Below are positions 14,601 through 21,706 of a stretch of 22,778 nucleotides of DNA, piece after piece. The stretch spans positions 1 to 22,778 of the forward strand of contig SFCY01000025.1 of NCBI GenBank assembly GCA_004558865.1, written 5' to 3'. The notes under the pieces are model-generated. The model did not search any database and was not told the origin of the DNA. It saw nothing but the letters and a program-made list of their open reading frames with translations. The translations under genes were made by a program, and so were the position numbers. Position 1 is the first letter of the stretch. Each line of letters opens with the position of its first letter. The stretch comes from Bacteroidales bacterium. Lineage in GTDB: Bacteria; Bacteroidota; Bacteroidia; Bacteroidales; Bacteroidaceae.

Positions 14601-16135
14601 TAGGCCTTCAGCTTGGCCTGGGGAATCTGCTCGGTGAAGGTGGTGTCGGTCAAATTCCGCCCCACCCACAGGGTGTCCTTTCCAGATATTCGCGCCACGT
14701 CGTACCTCACACTCCCTAACCATCCGCCGTTCTGACCCTTGGCGGCATTCCATGAGAGACGCGACGCGCCTTGGCTGTCGGCCTCAAACCTCACGTTGGC
14801 GGGATAGGCTGGAGTGTCGGTTCCCACAAAGGCCGTCGTCTTGGCCGACGGACTGTTGCCCTCGCTGTTGAATGTAAAGGCCACAAACTGGTTCGTTCCC
14901 TCGTGGGTAGTCACATCCACCGTGGTCGGCTCTCCTGCCACGGTTGTTCCCTTCAAGGTGTCGAGGCCATTGACAACCACCCTGTAGCCGAGCTGACCCG
15001 AGAGGGTGCCCTTGCCGTCGAAAGTTGTAGAGGGGGCTGTGAACGTAATCTTTCCAGTGAGCGCCCCGCCTGCAAAGAGGGCCTTGAGGTCGGTGATGGC
15101 GGCCGGAGCCCCGTCTTCGGCTGCGGCTTTCGGTATGGTGAGCCCTGTTATGTTGGCTCCGCCATACTCATTGGGGTAGTCGCCCACCTTGGTTGCCAAA
15201 CCCGAGGAAAGGTCGACGGTATAGAGGGCACTGGCTCCAGCAGCATCGGTGGCCGCCCAATAGAACGTGTTGGTCTTAGGGTCGATTTCGCCCGACTGGA
15301 AGTAGCTGGAGCCTCCGTCCGCCACAACAGCCACACCGGTGCTGCCTATCTTGGTCTCGCCACCCGTCTTGCGGTCGATCTTGTAGAGGTTGCCGTCCTG
15401 CGCCACTCCGTAGGCATAACCATCCTGGGCAATGCCCAAGGCCACATAGGCGTTGGCGGCTTGGGCGATGGTGGTGCGGGTCTTGGTGGCGTAATCGACA
15501 ACACCCCATTCCAAGCCGCTGCCATCAGCATTGCGGAACTCGCCGAAGACCTCGCCCGTGTTGGCGTCCTGGGCTGTCTCTACGGCAGAGAGCGAGAAGT
15601 CGGGAAGAGGCGTGGGGGCATCCGCCACCTGCCACGTGTCGGTGTCTACGGTGAAGTAATACGATTGTATGAAACCGTATTCCTGCCAGGTAAGGTCGAG
15701 GTATACCCCGCAAAGCTTGTTGCCCACACGGCCACAACCCGCATTGAAGAACGCCTGGCTGTAATCGTTGAGCCGGGTGACGGCAACGGGATTGGCGGGA
15801 GAAAAGGAATGGAAGCCAGGAAAGGTCGGGGAAACAACATCGCCCCAAAAGACCAACGAGGGATCCACCGCCAAGGCCGAGGAATGACGTTTCTGCCTCA
15901 CGCTGAATGGCTTCTCCTTGTAGAGGGCCGCAGGGCGGGAAGGAACTGATTTCTGTAGAAACAGGGCGGGAGACGACTTGCGCAGCTCGTGCGATGCCCG
16001 CGCCTGCTCCGCACCAGGCGCATTCTTGGCAGTCTTCAAAGGAAGTTCCGTCGACTTCGCTCGTTGTGACAATAGCGGCTGCGGACTTATAGCAAGGGCA
16101 AGCCCAACAACCACACCGAGATACTGTCTTTTCAT
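11693..16135 (-). CDS. Large T9SS-secreted multidomain adhesin-like protein
   Basis: This is a 1480-residue secreted or surface protein. The N-terminus has a signal peptide ending at about LLSQ (residue 24). Residues about 50-340 form repeated beta strands with GYAYGVAQDGNLYKID and DPKTNTFYW, resembling propeller blades. Fibronectin III-like segments recur. Three jelly-roll modules of the cleaved-adhesin or choice-of-anchor J type begin near residues 540 (YFNDFDSN), 892 (PFHQSFKNA) and 1191 (DDFESYDPW), each ending with a DSI, DNI or DDI strand. A CARDB-like segment lies at about 1055-1165. The last 40 residues, from SAYDVYSVTGAMV to LPKGVYIVGGRKVVVK, are a type A T9SS sorting signal. The protein is probably exported by Sec, moved across the outer membrane by T9SS and anchored or released. 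Target and any catalytic role are unknown. Confidence 0.85.
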   Translation of the reverse strand: MKRQYLGVVVGLALAISPQPLLSQRAKSTELPLKTAKNAPGAEQARASHELRKSSPALFLQKSVPSRPAALYKEKPFSVRQKRHSSALAVDPSLVFWGDVVSPTFPGFHSFSPANPVAVTRLNDYSQAFFNAGCGRVGNKLCGVYLDLTWQEYGFIQSYYFTVDTDTWQVADAPTPLPDFSLSAVETAQDANTGEVFGEFRNADGSGLEWGVVDYATKTRTTIAQAANAYVALGIAQDGYAYGVAQDGNLYKIDRKTGGETKIGSTGVAVVADGGSSYFQSGEIDPKTNTFYWAATDAAGASALYTVDLSSGLATKVGDYPNEYGGANITGLTIPKAAAEDGAPAAITDLKALFAGGALTGKITFTAPSTTFDGKGTLSGQLGYRVVVNGLDTLKGTTVAGEPTTVDVTTHEGTNQFVAFTFNSEGNSPSAKTTAFVGTDTPAYPANVRFEADSQGASRLSWNAAKGQNGGWLGSVRYDVARISGKDTLWVGRNLTDTTFTEQIPQAKLKAYRYGVAAKNDKGGSALALSNEQLLGDAFDVPYFNDFDSNLDLYTVIDANNDGATWSWDAPTKSAAYHWSTSAVGDDWLITPPIHLMGGKSYKVSFKARSTNGALYPEKLQVLWGKGNSPELLTDTLLGTTVLDQESYQQFAKTIRPKTEGKYYMGFHAVSDASMYYLYVDSILVEDAPDANAPDSVTSLKAVCDPTGELLATLSFNAPTKTLGGVALGSLTRIEVRKGNDLVATIEKPSPGAALTATDSHASQGTNTYSVYACNEAGSGPRSSVSVSVGVDIPDMPVVTARDNTHSVTLSWDPVEGLNGGIIQPAKTRYDIFNVSDGYVSDSLTSVTGETEYEVTGMNNDEGEPQSYRTWAVRAVNGAGESSYGVAAIVVGKPYALPFHQSFKNATDEGLFMGLNHGEGNYQWQITGEASVDGDGGSQAFSAQEASQGDVYTGKITLKGAKNPHLLFYYRAAQNLPATLAASIEQKDGRLTKVFSCDLSQNTNDEWTRVVVKLPASLATEDYVKLHFTGTAMQGLAGKKIFVDNINIVDPPKADAAITLNAPARIKKGQTLTVDMTLKNNGLDELVGPRVRVAVNGESIADSTLDLRLGLLESAVIPVRLTTSRLDEGDKLAVSAEVVAEGDLLPDNNMAALDVATEEAQVNAPTDLRFTDRQTGSVTLAWTEPEVGFLSLTDDFESYDPWSLTFGDWTTIDADGGLAQPLSSMATYPHQGEAFAFMDWQPSDLFRSGAGLDPHSGTKALVGICQLNESRTAYVDADNWLISPRLSGRAQTLSFWVNNFPQQGYGTESFQVWTSTTDNEKGSFQMLGADYTQASGEWTRIEVSLPEGTTYFAIRQNTPSSQAFIFMLDDITFEVASQAASYRVYREGSLVGATSATTYQDQGLEEGDYQYAVTAVYPDGSESAPALLTVSTQIPQTGMAKVSAYDVYSVTGAMVRRNASRLNGLPKGVYIVGGRKVVVK

Positions 16136-16237
16136 ACCAATTATGTTATAGGTTAAACAATAGAATTAGCATCCTGTCGATTTGGCAACTCTTCGAGTCC
16201 AAAGCATTGCACTTTGACAACAAAGGACTTTATTTTG

Positions 16238-16245
16238 CAAATATA
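16238..16245 (-). promoter_or_regulatory. -7 element for the T9SS gene
   Basis: TATATTTG on the minus strand lies about 100 bp upstream of the T9SS gene start in the divergent gap. The -33 element is weak. The 16136-16451 gap holds only this and the kinase-like gene promoter. Confidence 0.45.
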
Positions 16246-16368
16246 ATATATTTATTGAAAAGAAAACAGACTTCACCGAAAATATTTTGAAAAGTTTTCT
16301 ACACGGGCGCAGGAATGGATTCAACCCAAATCAAAATATTCGCCCGACAAACAATAAAATGACAAAGA

Positions 16369-16402
16369 TTGTTTCTTCTCTCATCGGTTTTTTGTAAATT
16401 TG
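16369..16402 (+). promoter_or_regulatory. Promoter for the kinase-like gene
   Basis: TAAATTTG (16395-16402) is a good -7 element, 49 bp before the ATG. The nearest TTG (16369-16371) is 23 bp away, longer than usual, so the -33 assignment is uncertain. Confidence 0.5.
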
Positions 16403-16451
16403 CAAGCGAATATGCAGCGGTATTTGCCGCCGATAAATAAAAGATATAACA

Positions 16452-17591
16452 ATGGAGACAGGAAACGTCATCAAGTCAAAAGGTATCTACCTTTATGTGA
16501 AAGCCACCCGCGATGGTGCGCCGGTGATGCTGAAGGCTTTGAAAAGTGAATACAAGGACAAGTCGCAGTTCCAGACGCTGCTGCGTAAGGAGTTTGAGAC
16601 CGTGTCGAAGCTCGACCACGCCAACATAGCCAAGGAGACGCAACTCATTGACGACCCTCAGTATGGCAAGGCCATCGTGGTGGAGTTTGTCGACGGACGG
16701 CCTCTCAACGCCTACTTGGCCGAGAACCACTCGGTGGAGGAGAAGCTCAACATCATCCGACAGATTGCCTCCGCCATTGGATATGCCAACGAGAGAAACA
16801 TCCAGCACCGCAACTTGAAGGCCAGCAACGTCCTCATCGCCAAGCAGGGCGACGAGGTGAAGATAATTGACTTCCGCATGCCCTTCGCCGACGACCTCCA
16901 CGTGGGCTACAGCTCGATGGCGCATGTGTCGCCGGAACAGAAGGACGGCACGGTGGCCATCGACGCGCGCGCCGACGTGTACTCGCTCGGTGTGCTGATG
17001 AAGCAGATGGGACTGCCCGAGGACTACAACGGATTGATAGAAAAATGCTGCAGCTACAACCGCGGCGACCGCTATATGGACATGGACTCCATGGTGGCCG
17101 ACCTCGACGGCGGCTCCGGCTCGGGACCTTCAACGAAGCGCATGGCAACGCTCGCCGCCGTGGTGGTGGTGCTCATCGTGGTGGTGGTGGCGTTCTTTGC
17201 CCTGCAGCACAAGAGCGCCGAAAGGCAGACTGCCACCCAGGAGCAGACCGACTCCACGGCCACTCAACAAGACCAACAGACCGCACAGCCCCAATCGGCC
17301 GACACCGCACAGCAGTCCGTGGCCACGGCTCCAGCCGGCTCTGACGCAGCCGCCGCGACTGGCGCAAAATTCAACGACCAAGTGAAGCAGCAGATGTTTG
17401 CCGACATGGACAGGATGTACCAGCCCTACCTCGACGGAACGGCAACCGACAAGCGGGCGCTGAAGAAACAGATTGGCCGCTACTACAAGGGGCTGCAGAA
17501 GTCGCTCAGTCCGATGAGCAACGAAGAGCAGGCCGCCTTCGACCAGGCGTTCATTGAATACAAGATGCAGAAAGAGGCCGCCATCAAATAA
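16452..17591 (+). CDS. Membrane-anchored protein kinase-like, probable pseudokinase
   Basis: This 379-residue protein has a cytoplasmic kinase-like domain (about 1-220), one membrane helix (232-251), a Gln/Thr/Ala-rich linker (about 255-310) and a helical outer domain (311-379). The kinase fold is recognisable: VMLK with K28 in the VAIK position, E47 in helix C, SPE at 160-162 and D175 in DVYSLG. Catalytic residues are altered: the glycine loop is absent, HRD is HRN (119-121, so the base Asp is N121), and DFG is DFR (140-142). K123 and N126 remain. ATP binding may persist, but phosphotransfer is doubtful. The layout resembles PknB-type receptor kinases, without PASTA domains. The protein is divergent from the T9SS gene and not linked to any phosphatase. 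Signal sensing is inferred only. Confidence 0.8.
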   Translation: METGNVIKSKGIYLYVKATRDGAPVMLKALKSEYKDKSQFQTLLRKEFETVSKLDHANIAKETQLIDDPQYGKAIVVEFVDGRPLNAYLAENHSVEEKLNIIRQIASAIGYANERNIQHRNLKASNVLIAKQGDEVKIIDFRMPFADDLHVGYSSMAHVSPEQKDGTVAIDARADVYSLGVLMKQMGLPEDYNGLIEKCCSYNRGDRYMDMDSMVADLDGGSGSGPSTKRMATLAAVVVVLIVVVVAFFALQHKSAERQTATQEQTDSTATQQDQQTAQPQSADTAQQSVATAPAGSDAAAATGAKFNDQVKQQMFADMDRMYQPYLDGTATDKRALKKQIGRYYKGLQKSLSPMSNEEQAAFDQAFIEYKMQKEAAIK

Positions 17592-17593
17592 CT

Positions 17594-17674
17594 CTGAGAG
17601 CTCAGAGTTCTCGGAGACCTCGGAGTTCTCAGAGTTCTCAGAGTTCTCCGAGCTCTCCGAGCCCTTCGAACTTA
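17594..17674. repeat. 9-bp tandem array, about nine units
   Basis: Units follow each other with a period of exactly 9 bp and consensus C(A/G/C)GAG(T/C)(T/C)CT. Two adjacent units are identical and the rest differ by one to three bases. The array begins three bases after the kinase-like gene stop and ends at the stop codon of the four-helix gene on the other strand. Units are largely self-complementary (GAGCTC, GAGTTCTC), so the array can fold. There are no spacers, so it is not a CRISPR array. Confidence 0.7.
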
Positions 17675-18226
17675 GTAGCCTCTGTGGGCGCGCCTTGCGC
17701 GGTACATCGCCTCCCTAATACCCCCCTCTTCCAAAAATCTCTTTTTCTGATGGGCCAAGAGACGCTCCAACATGTAGTCCGCCTGATGAATCAAGACAAT
17801 GGCAATGTTTGCTGTTGTCTCTGGACTGCGTTTCTTGATTGCCTCCACATAGCTCCTCGGATCGTTGTGGGTCCGGCAGTATTGTCTGGTTTGAAGCGTG
17901 CGCTTGTCATCTTTGGGCCATTGCTGTAAGCCGTGCTGGCGGAGATAGTCCTCATAGTCGAGAAGCAGTTCTTGCAAACTTGCCTTTGCCACATTGGTGA
18001 GTTTAATCTCTGTTTCCTTTGATGTTGTTGCGGCAGCACTTCCTTCGGCTATATTCTGTCGGCCGCTTCGCGCGGCTTGCACCATTTGGTCTATTGTGCG
18101 ATCACCCGCAATGAAAACGTTGTTTGCAAAATAGCGGGTGATGTCATAAATTATCGTTGTCACTTGGAATACCCGAAGTTTGCGGTAATCGCCAAGTTCT
18201 GGCAAGAATTCGTTGGCCTTTTCCAT
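17672..18226 (-). CDS. Four-helix-bundle suffix-type protein
   Basis: This 184-residue protein belongs to the group of four-helix-bundle proteins related to those encoded by 23S rRNA intervening sequences. It has the family pattern YRKLRVFQVTTIIYDITRYF, then DRTIDQMVQAARSGRQNIAEG and KETEIKLTNVAKASLQELL with DYEDYL. A C-terminal extension of about 80 residues fits the suffix version of the family. The start at 18226 is chosen because the upstream ATG at 18262 would put the inverted repeat in the coding sequence. Lower G+C by eye than its neighbours, the flanking repeats and its isolation suggest acquisition. The role of these proteins is unknown. No rRNA gene is nearby, so an intervening-sequence role is not supported. 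Confidence 0.8.
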   Translation of the reverse strand: MEKANEFLPELGDYRKLRVFQVTTIIYDITRYFANNVFIAGDRTIDQMVQAARSGRQNIAEGSAAATTSKETEIKLTNVAKASLQELLLDYEDYLRQHGLQQWPKDDKRTLQTRQYCRTHNDPRSYVEAIKKRSPETTANIAIVLIHQADYMLERLLAHQKKRFLEEGGIREAMYRARRAHRGY

Positions 18227-18239
18227 TTTCCTAATAATA

Positions 18240-18340
18240 ATGATATGATTATCCGCAATCATCCTACTGCGGGAGCGCGTCGCCCACTCATGCGGTTGCT
18301 GAAGCCACGATTGGATGCTTGCGGATAATCATCATATCAT
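18240..18340. repeat. Long inverted repeat overlapping a stop codon
   Basis: The left arm (18240-18264) and right arm (18313-18340) are inverted copies with one mismatch and a 3-nt insertion of CAT on the right. They enclose 48 bp. The right arm overlaps the stop codon of the aminopeptidase gene, and the left arm ends 13 bp before the four-helix gene start. There is no T run typical of an intrinsic terminator. It could be a terminator or attenuator, or the trace of a mobile element. Confidence 0.6.
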
Positions 18341-20130
18341 ATTGCCATTGTGGCCTTCCTCAGCCACGCCTCATCCTCCCCGTCGAGCAGGGGCGAGAGT
18401 TCGGCATAGACGCGGGCATGATAGCCATTGAGCCATTCCCGCTCCTCAAGGGTGAGCAGGGCCACATCGAGCGGAGCCATGTCGATGGGACAGAGCGTGA
18501 GCGAGTCCATCTTCAGGAAGGCGCCGAAGTCGGTCTGCCGGTCGGCCTCAATGAGAAGCGTGTTCTCTATGCGCACACCAAACTTGCCCGCCACGTAGAT
18601 GCCCGGTTCGTCGGTGACGGTCATTCCCGAGTGGAGCGGAGCCGGCATGTATTCCATGCGGATTTGGTGAGGTCCCTCGTGCACACAAAGGTAGGAGCCC
18701 ACGCCATGGCCCGTGCCATGGAGGAAGTTGAGTCCGGCGCGCCACAGCGGCTCACGCGCCAAGGCGTCAATCTGCGTCCCGCAGGCTCCATCGGGAAACT
18801 TGGCCAGTTCCAACTGGATATGCGCCTTGAGCACCAGCGTGTAGACCCGTCGCTCCTCCTCGGTGACAGGGCCGAGGGCAATGGTGCGGGTGATGTCGGT
18901 TGTACCGTCGCTGTATTGCGCTCCACTGTCGAGCAGCAGCAGTCCCTCGGGTCTCAAGGGCGCGTCGGTAGCCGGAGAGGCCTCGTAATGCACGATGGCG
19001 CCGTGGGGGCCGTAGCCGGCTATGGTGTCAAAGGAGATGTCGCGAAAGTGTTGCTGCTCCGCGCGCAAGGCCGTCAGCTTGCGGTCGACGCTCATCTCGG
19101 TCTCGCCGCCCCGCGCCACGGCGGGCCCCAGCCACCGCAGGAACTTCACCATGGCCACACCGTCGCGCAACATGGCACGGCGGAAGCCCTCTATCTCGGT
19201 GGCATTCTTGATGGTCTTCATCGCAGGCACGGGCGAGGGGCGCATGACCTTGCGGCAATGGGGCATGTCGGCCGCGGCCACCCTGGCGTTGGTCTCCGCG
19301 GGATCCATCAGGATGTTGTACTCGCCGTAGCGGCGCAGACCGTCCACCACCTGGTCGTAGTCGGCTGTGGCCACGCCCTCTTCCCGCAGATAGTCCTCCA
19401 CCTCGGGCGTGAGCTTGCACGGGTCAATGAAGAGCGTGGCCTTGTCCGACGCTATGAGCAGATAGGCCACAAACACGGGATTGCAACGCACGTCGGTGCC
19501 GCGCAGGTTGAGAGTCCAGGCGATGTCGTCGAGGGCAGACACGAGCATGCCGTCGCAATGGCGGAGGCGCAGCTCATGGCGGATGCGCGAGAGCTTGTCG
19601 CGAGCCGGCTCACCGGCAAACTCCAAGGGGTGGACAGCCACCTTGTTGGCCGGCACCTGCGGCCGGTCTTTCCAGATGCGCTCCAACGGGTCGAGATTGA
19701 TGCGCAGGGTCATGCCGTGGCAAGCTCTGAGGTCGGCCTTGAGCTGCTCCACCTCGCCATAGCTGTTCACCCAGCCGTCGCAACCCACCTCTGCTCCATC
19801 GACATCGGCAAGCTCCTGGTCGAGCCATTCGGCTATCGTGGGCGTTCCCGCCACCTTGAGCCTCATGAGCTGGAACTCAGTGCCGCGGAGCTGTTCCTCA
19901 GCCGCAAGGAAGTAGCGCGAATCGGTCCAGAGGGCTGCGCTCTTGAGCGTCACCACGGCCGTGCCCGCTGAGCCGTCGAAACCTGAAATCCACTCGCGTC
20001 CCTTCCAGCGGTCGGGAACATACTCGCTGTGGTGCGGGTCGGTGGCTGGGAAGATGAAGGCCGACAGCCGCTCGCGTCTCATCACCTCGCGGAGGGCCTC
20101 AATGCGGTCGTTGATTTGTTTCTTTTCCAT
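18337..20130 (-). CDS. Aminopeptidase P family protein (M24B)
   Basis: This 597-residue cytoplasmic peptidase releases an N-terminal residue preceding proline. The C-terminal pita-bread domain carries all five metal ligands: D in LLDSGAQY, D in GTTDITR, H in GTGHGVGSY, E in DEPGIY and E in VRIEN; HEGPHQIR supplies the conserved His. The N-terminal half contains two creatinase-like domains (ATDPHHSEYVPDRW, then WTDSRYFLAAEEQL), so this is the long form common in Bacteroidales rather than E. coli PepP. The ATG at 20130 is chosen because the frame extending to 20457 crosses the promoter and encodes unrelated residues. The leader is about 120 nt. It is divergent from mdh. Confidence 0.93.
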   Translation of the reverse strand: MEKKQINDRIEALREVMRRERLSAFIFPATDPHHSEYVPDRWKGREWISGFDGSAGTAVVTLKSAALWTDSRYFLAAEEQLRGTEFQLMRLKVAGTPTIAEWLDQELADVDGAEVGCDGWVNSYGEVEQLKADLRACHGMTLRINLDPLERIWKDRPQVPANKVAVHPLEFAGEPARDKLSRIRHELRLRHCDGMLVSALDDIAWTLNLRGTDVRCNPVFVAYLLIASDKATLFIDPCKLTPEVEDYLREEGVATADYDQVVDGLRRYGEYNILMDPAETNARVAAADMPHCRKVMRPSPVPAMKTIKNATEIEGFRRAMLRDGVAMVKFLRWLGPAVARGGETEMSVDRKLTALRAEQQHFRDISFDTIAGYGPHGAIVHYEASPATDAPLRPEGLLLLDSGAQYSDGTTDITRTIALGPVTEEERRVYTLVLKAHIQLELAKFPDGACGTQIDALAREPLWRAGLNFLHGTGHGVGSYLCVHEGPHQIRMEYMPAPLHSGMTVTDEPGIYVAGKFGVRIENTLLIEADRQTDFGAFLKMDSLTLCPIDMAPLDVALLTLEEREWLNGYHARVYAELSPLLDGEDEAWLRKATMAI

Positions 20131-20185
20131 AGTTTTATTGCGTTTTAATAGACTGTCTGTAATGGGGGACGCACACCCGAGCCTC

Positions 20186-20211
20186 ACTCCCGCCCCGGCG
20201 CAACTCCCGCC
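20186..20211 (-). repeat. GC-rich leader with repeated GGCGGGAGT
   Basis: In the aminopeptidase leader, GGCGGGAGT occurs twice on the minus strand (complements of 20186-20194 and 20203-20211) in an unusually GC-rich stretch. It may be structured RNA, but no known riboswitch is recognised. Other features of the 20131-20466 gap are the two divergent promoters and a 10-bp direct repeat, CGAGAACGAA, at 20384 and 20427. Confidence 0.35.
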
Positions 20212-20253
20212 TTGTGACGCAGGATGGGCCAACAGGGATTGGGCCTGGTGTTG

Positions 20254-20284
20254 CAAAGTTATGATTTTAAGAATAAACAACAAA
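20254..20284 (-). promoter_or_regulatory. Aminopeptidase promoter
   Basis: On the minus strand, TTTG (20281-20284), a 19-bp spacer and TAACTTTG (20254-20261) match the consensus. This supports the ATG at 20130 as start. Confidence 0.65.
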
Positions 20285-20313
20285 ATAAATAATGCATTTC
20301 TTTTATTTTTTAC

Positions 20314-20321
20314 TAACTTTG
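20314..20321 (+). promoter_or_regulatory. -7 element for mdh
   Basis: TAACTTTG on the plus strand is about 145 bp upstream of the mdh ATG. No good -33 TTG was seen. The long leader could hold regulation. Confidence 0.45.
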
Positions 20322-20466
20322 CGGTCGGAAACAAATGGCAGTGGCAGAATAAGGTTTTGGCATTGTATTTGCAGAGATAACATCGAGAACGAATGAACAA
20401 GCGAAAGCATCCCTTCCGCGCATTCGCGAGAACGAAAGTTTCAATAAAAATATACAATAAATTATT

Positions 20467-21501
20467 ATGGCTTACTTAACAAACGACAAACTGGTCATCG
20501 TCGGTGCAGGCGGTATGATTGGTTCAAACATGGCCCAGACCGTTCTGACGCTCGGCCTCACTCCCAACGTGTGTCTCTATGATATCTATGAGCCGGGTGT
20601 TCATGGTGTGTTCGATGAGATTCAGCAGTGCGCATTCCCTGGCGCCAACGTCACCTACTACGCTCCCGCAGTAGAGGACATGAACAATCCCGAGAAGGTA
20701 GCCGAGGCTGCGAAGAAGGCCTTCACAGGCGCCAAATACATCATCTCCTCAGGCGGCGCTCCCCGCAAGGCTGGCATGACGCGTGAGGACTTGCTGAAAG
20801 GCAACTGCAAGATTGCCGCCGACTTCGGCGACAACATCAAGAAGTATTGCCCCGACGTGGAGCACGTGGTGGTGATCTTCAACCCCGCCGACGTCACCGC
20901 GCTGACCACACTGATCCACTCTGGCTTGAAGCCCAACCAGCTGACCTCCTTGGCAGCCCTCGACTCCACCCGTCTGCAGCAGGCCCTGGCCTTGGAGTTC
21001 GGCGTGCAGCAGGACAAGGTGACAGGCGCCCACACCTACGGCGGCCACGGCGAGCAGATGGCCGTGTTTGCCTCGCAGGTGAAGATCGACGGCAAACCCC
21101 TCTCTGAGATGGGTCTGAGCGATGAGCGCTGGGAGGAAATCAAGCACATCACCGTACAGGGTGGCAGCAACATCATCAAGCTCCGTGGCCGCAGCTCGTT
21201 CCAGAGCCCTGCCTACAACGCAGTGAAGATGATCGAGGCCGCCATGGGTGGCGAGAAGTTCACGCTCCCCGCCGGCTGCTATGCCGACATCCCCGAGCTC
21301 GGCTTCAAGGATGTGATGATGGCCCTGCCTACAACCATCGACAAGACAGGCGTTCACTACACCGTTCCCACAGGCACCAAGGAGGAGATGGCCGACCTGC
21401 ACAAGAGCTACGAGCACCTCTGCAACATGCGCCAGGAGGTGATCGACCTTGGCATCATTCCGCCCATCGCTGAATGGAACAAGATGAACCCCAACCTCTA
21501 A
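20467..21501 (+). CDS. mdh: NAD-dependent malate dehydrogenase
   Basis: This 344-residue cytoplasmic enzyme interconverts malate and oxaloacetate; in Bacteroidales it acts chiefly in the reductive branch from fumarate respiration to succinate and propionate. The N-terminal Rossmann fold has VIVGAGGMIGSN, and LYDIY ends strand 2 with an Asp, favouring NAD. Substrate-binding arginines lie in GGAPRKAGMTREDLLKGN. FNPAD contains the conserved Asn, D166 lies in ALDSTR, and H194 in GGHGEQM is the proton acceptor. The family is the LDH/MDH superfamily, and an MDH is favoured over LDH by GAPRKAGMTR. It is somewhat longer than the usual 310-320 residues. It is followed by a clear terminator, so it is monocistronic. 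Confidence 0.93.
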   Translation: MAYLTNDKLVIVGAGGMIGSNMAQTVLTLGLTPNVCLYDIYEPGVHGVFDEIQQCAFPGANVTYYAPAVEDMNNPEKVAEAAKKAFTGAKYIISSGGAPRKAGMTREDLLKGNCKIAADFGDNIKKYCPDVEHVVVIFNPADVTALTTLIHSGLKPNQLTSLAALDSTRLQQALALEFGVQQDKVTGAHTYGGHGEQMAVFASQVKIDGKPLSEMGLSDERWEEIKHITVQGGSNIIKLRGRSSFQSPAYNAVKMIEAAMGGEKFTLPAGCYADIPELGFKDVMMALPTTIDKTGVHYTVPTGTKEEMADLHKSYEHLCNMRQEVIDLGIIPPIAEWNKMNPNL

Positions 21502-21535
21502 TCAAGTTGGGTTTCACAACATAGCAATTCGACAA

Positions 21536-21569
21536 AGGCAGGGAATCCGCTGATTCCCCGCCTTTTTTT
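21536..21569 (+). terminator. mdh intrinsic terminator
   Basis: AGGC-A-GGGAATC (21536-21547) pairs with GATTCCC-C-GCCT (21552-21563), with one A-C mismatch and a 4-nt loop, followed by seven T. It ends the mdh transcript 35 bp after its stop. Confidence 0.85.
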
Positions 21570-21594
21570 ATTCCAAAAAAGTGGCCGTTTTTTC

Positions 21595-21623
21595 TTTGAT
21601 TACATTTTTTTTGATTACATTTG
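21595..21623 (+). promoter_or_regulatory. rpoD promoter with tandem 15-bp repeat
   Basis: TACATTTG (21616-21623) is a consensus -7 element. TTTGATTACATTT occurs twice, at 21595-21607 and 21610-21622, so TTTG at 21595 can serve as -33 with a 17-bp spacer. The duplicate could provide a second, weaker -7 region. Confidence 0.5.
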
Positions 21624-21706
21624 CCGACAAAATCTATTATATTCACCTACAAAGTATAGGATCGCCAAAACGATTGTTACCCCAAAACCATTGATAAAAG
21701 GACAAC

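Noticed and set aside
17594..17674. Possible CRISPR array
   Set aside because: The units are 9 bp and contiguous, with no spacers and no cas genes.
18319..19971. Plus-strand 550-residue frame opposite the aminopeptidase
   Set aside because: It is an antisense shadow; all five M24 metal ligands are in the minus frame.
20131..20260. Possible riboswitch in the aminopeptidase leader
   Set aside because: It is GC-rich with a short repeat, but no known aptamer consensus can be recognised.
20384..20436. CGAGAACGAA direct repeat in the mdh leader
   Set aside because: Only 10 bp and no wider symmetry; too weak to call an operator.
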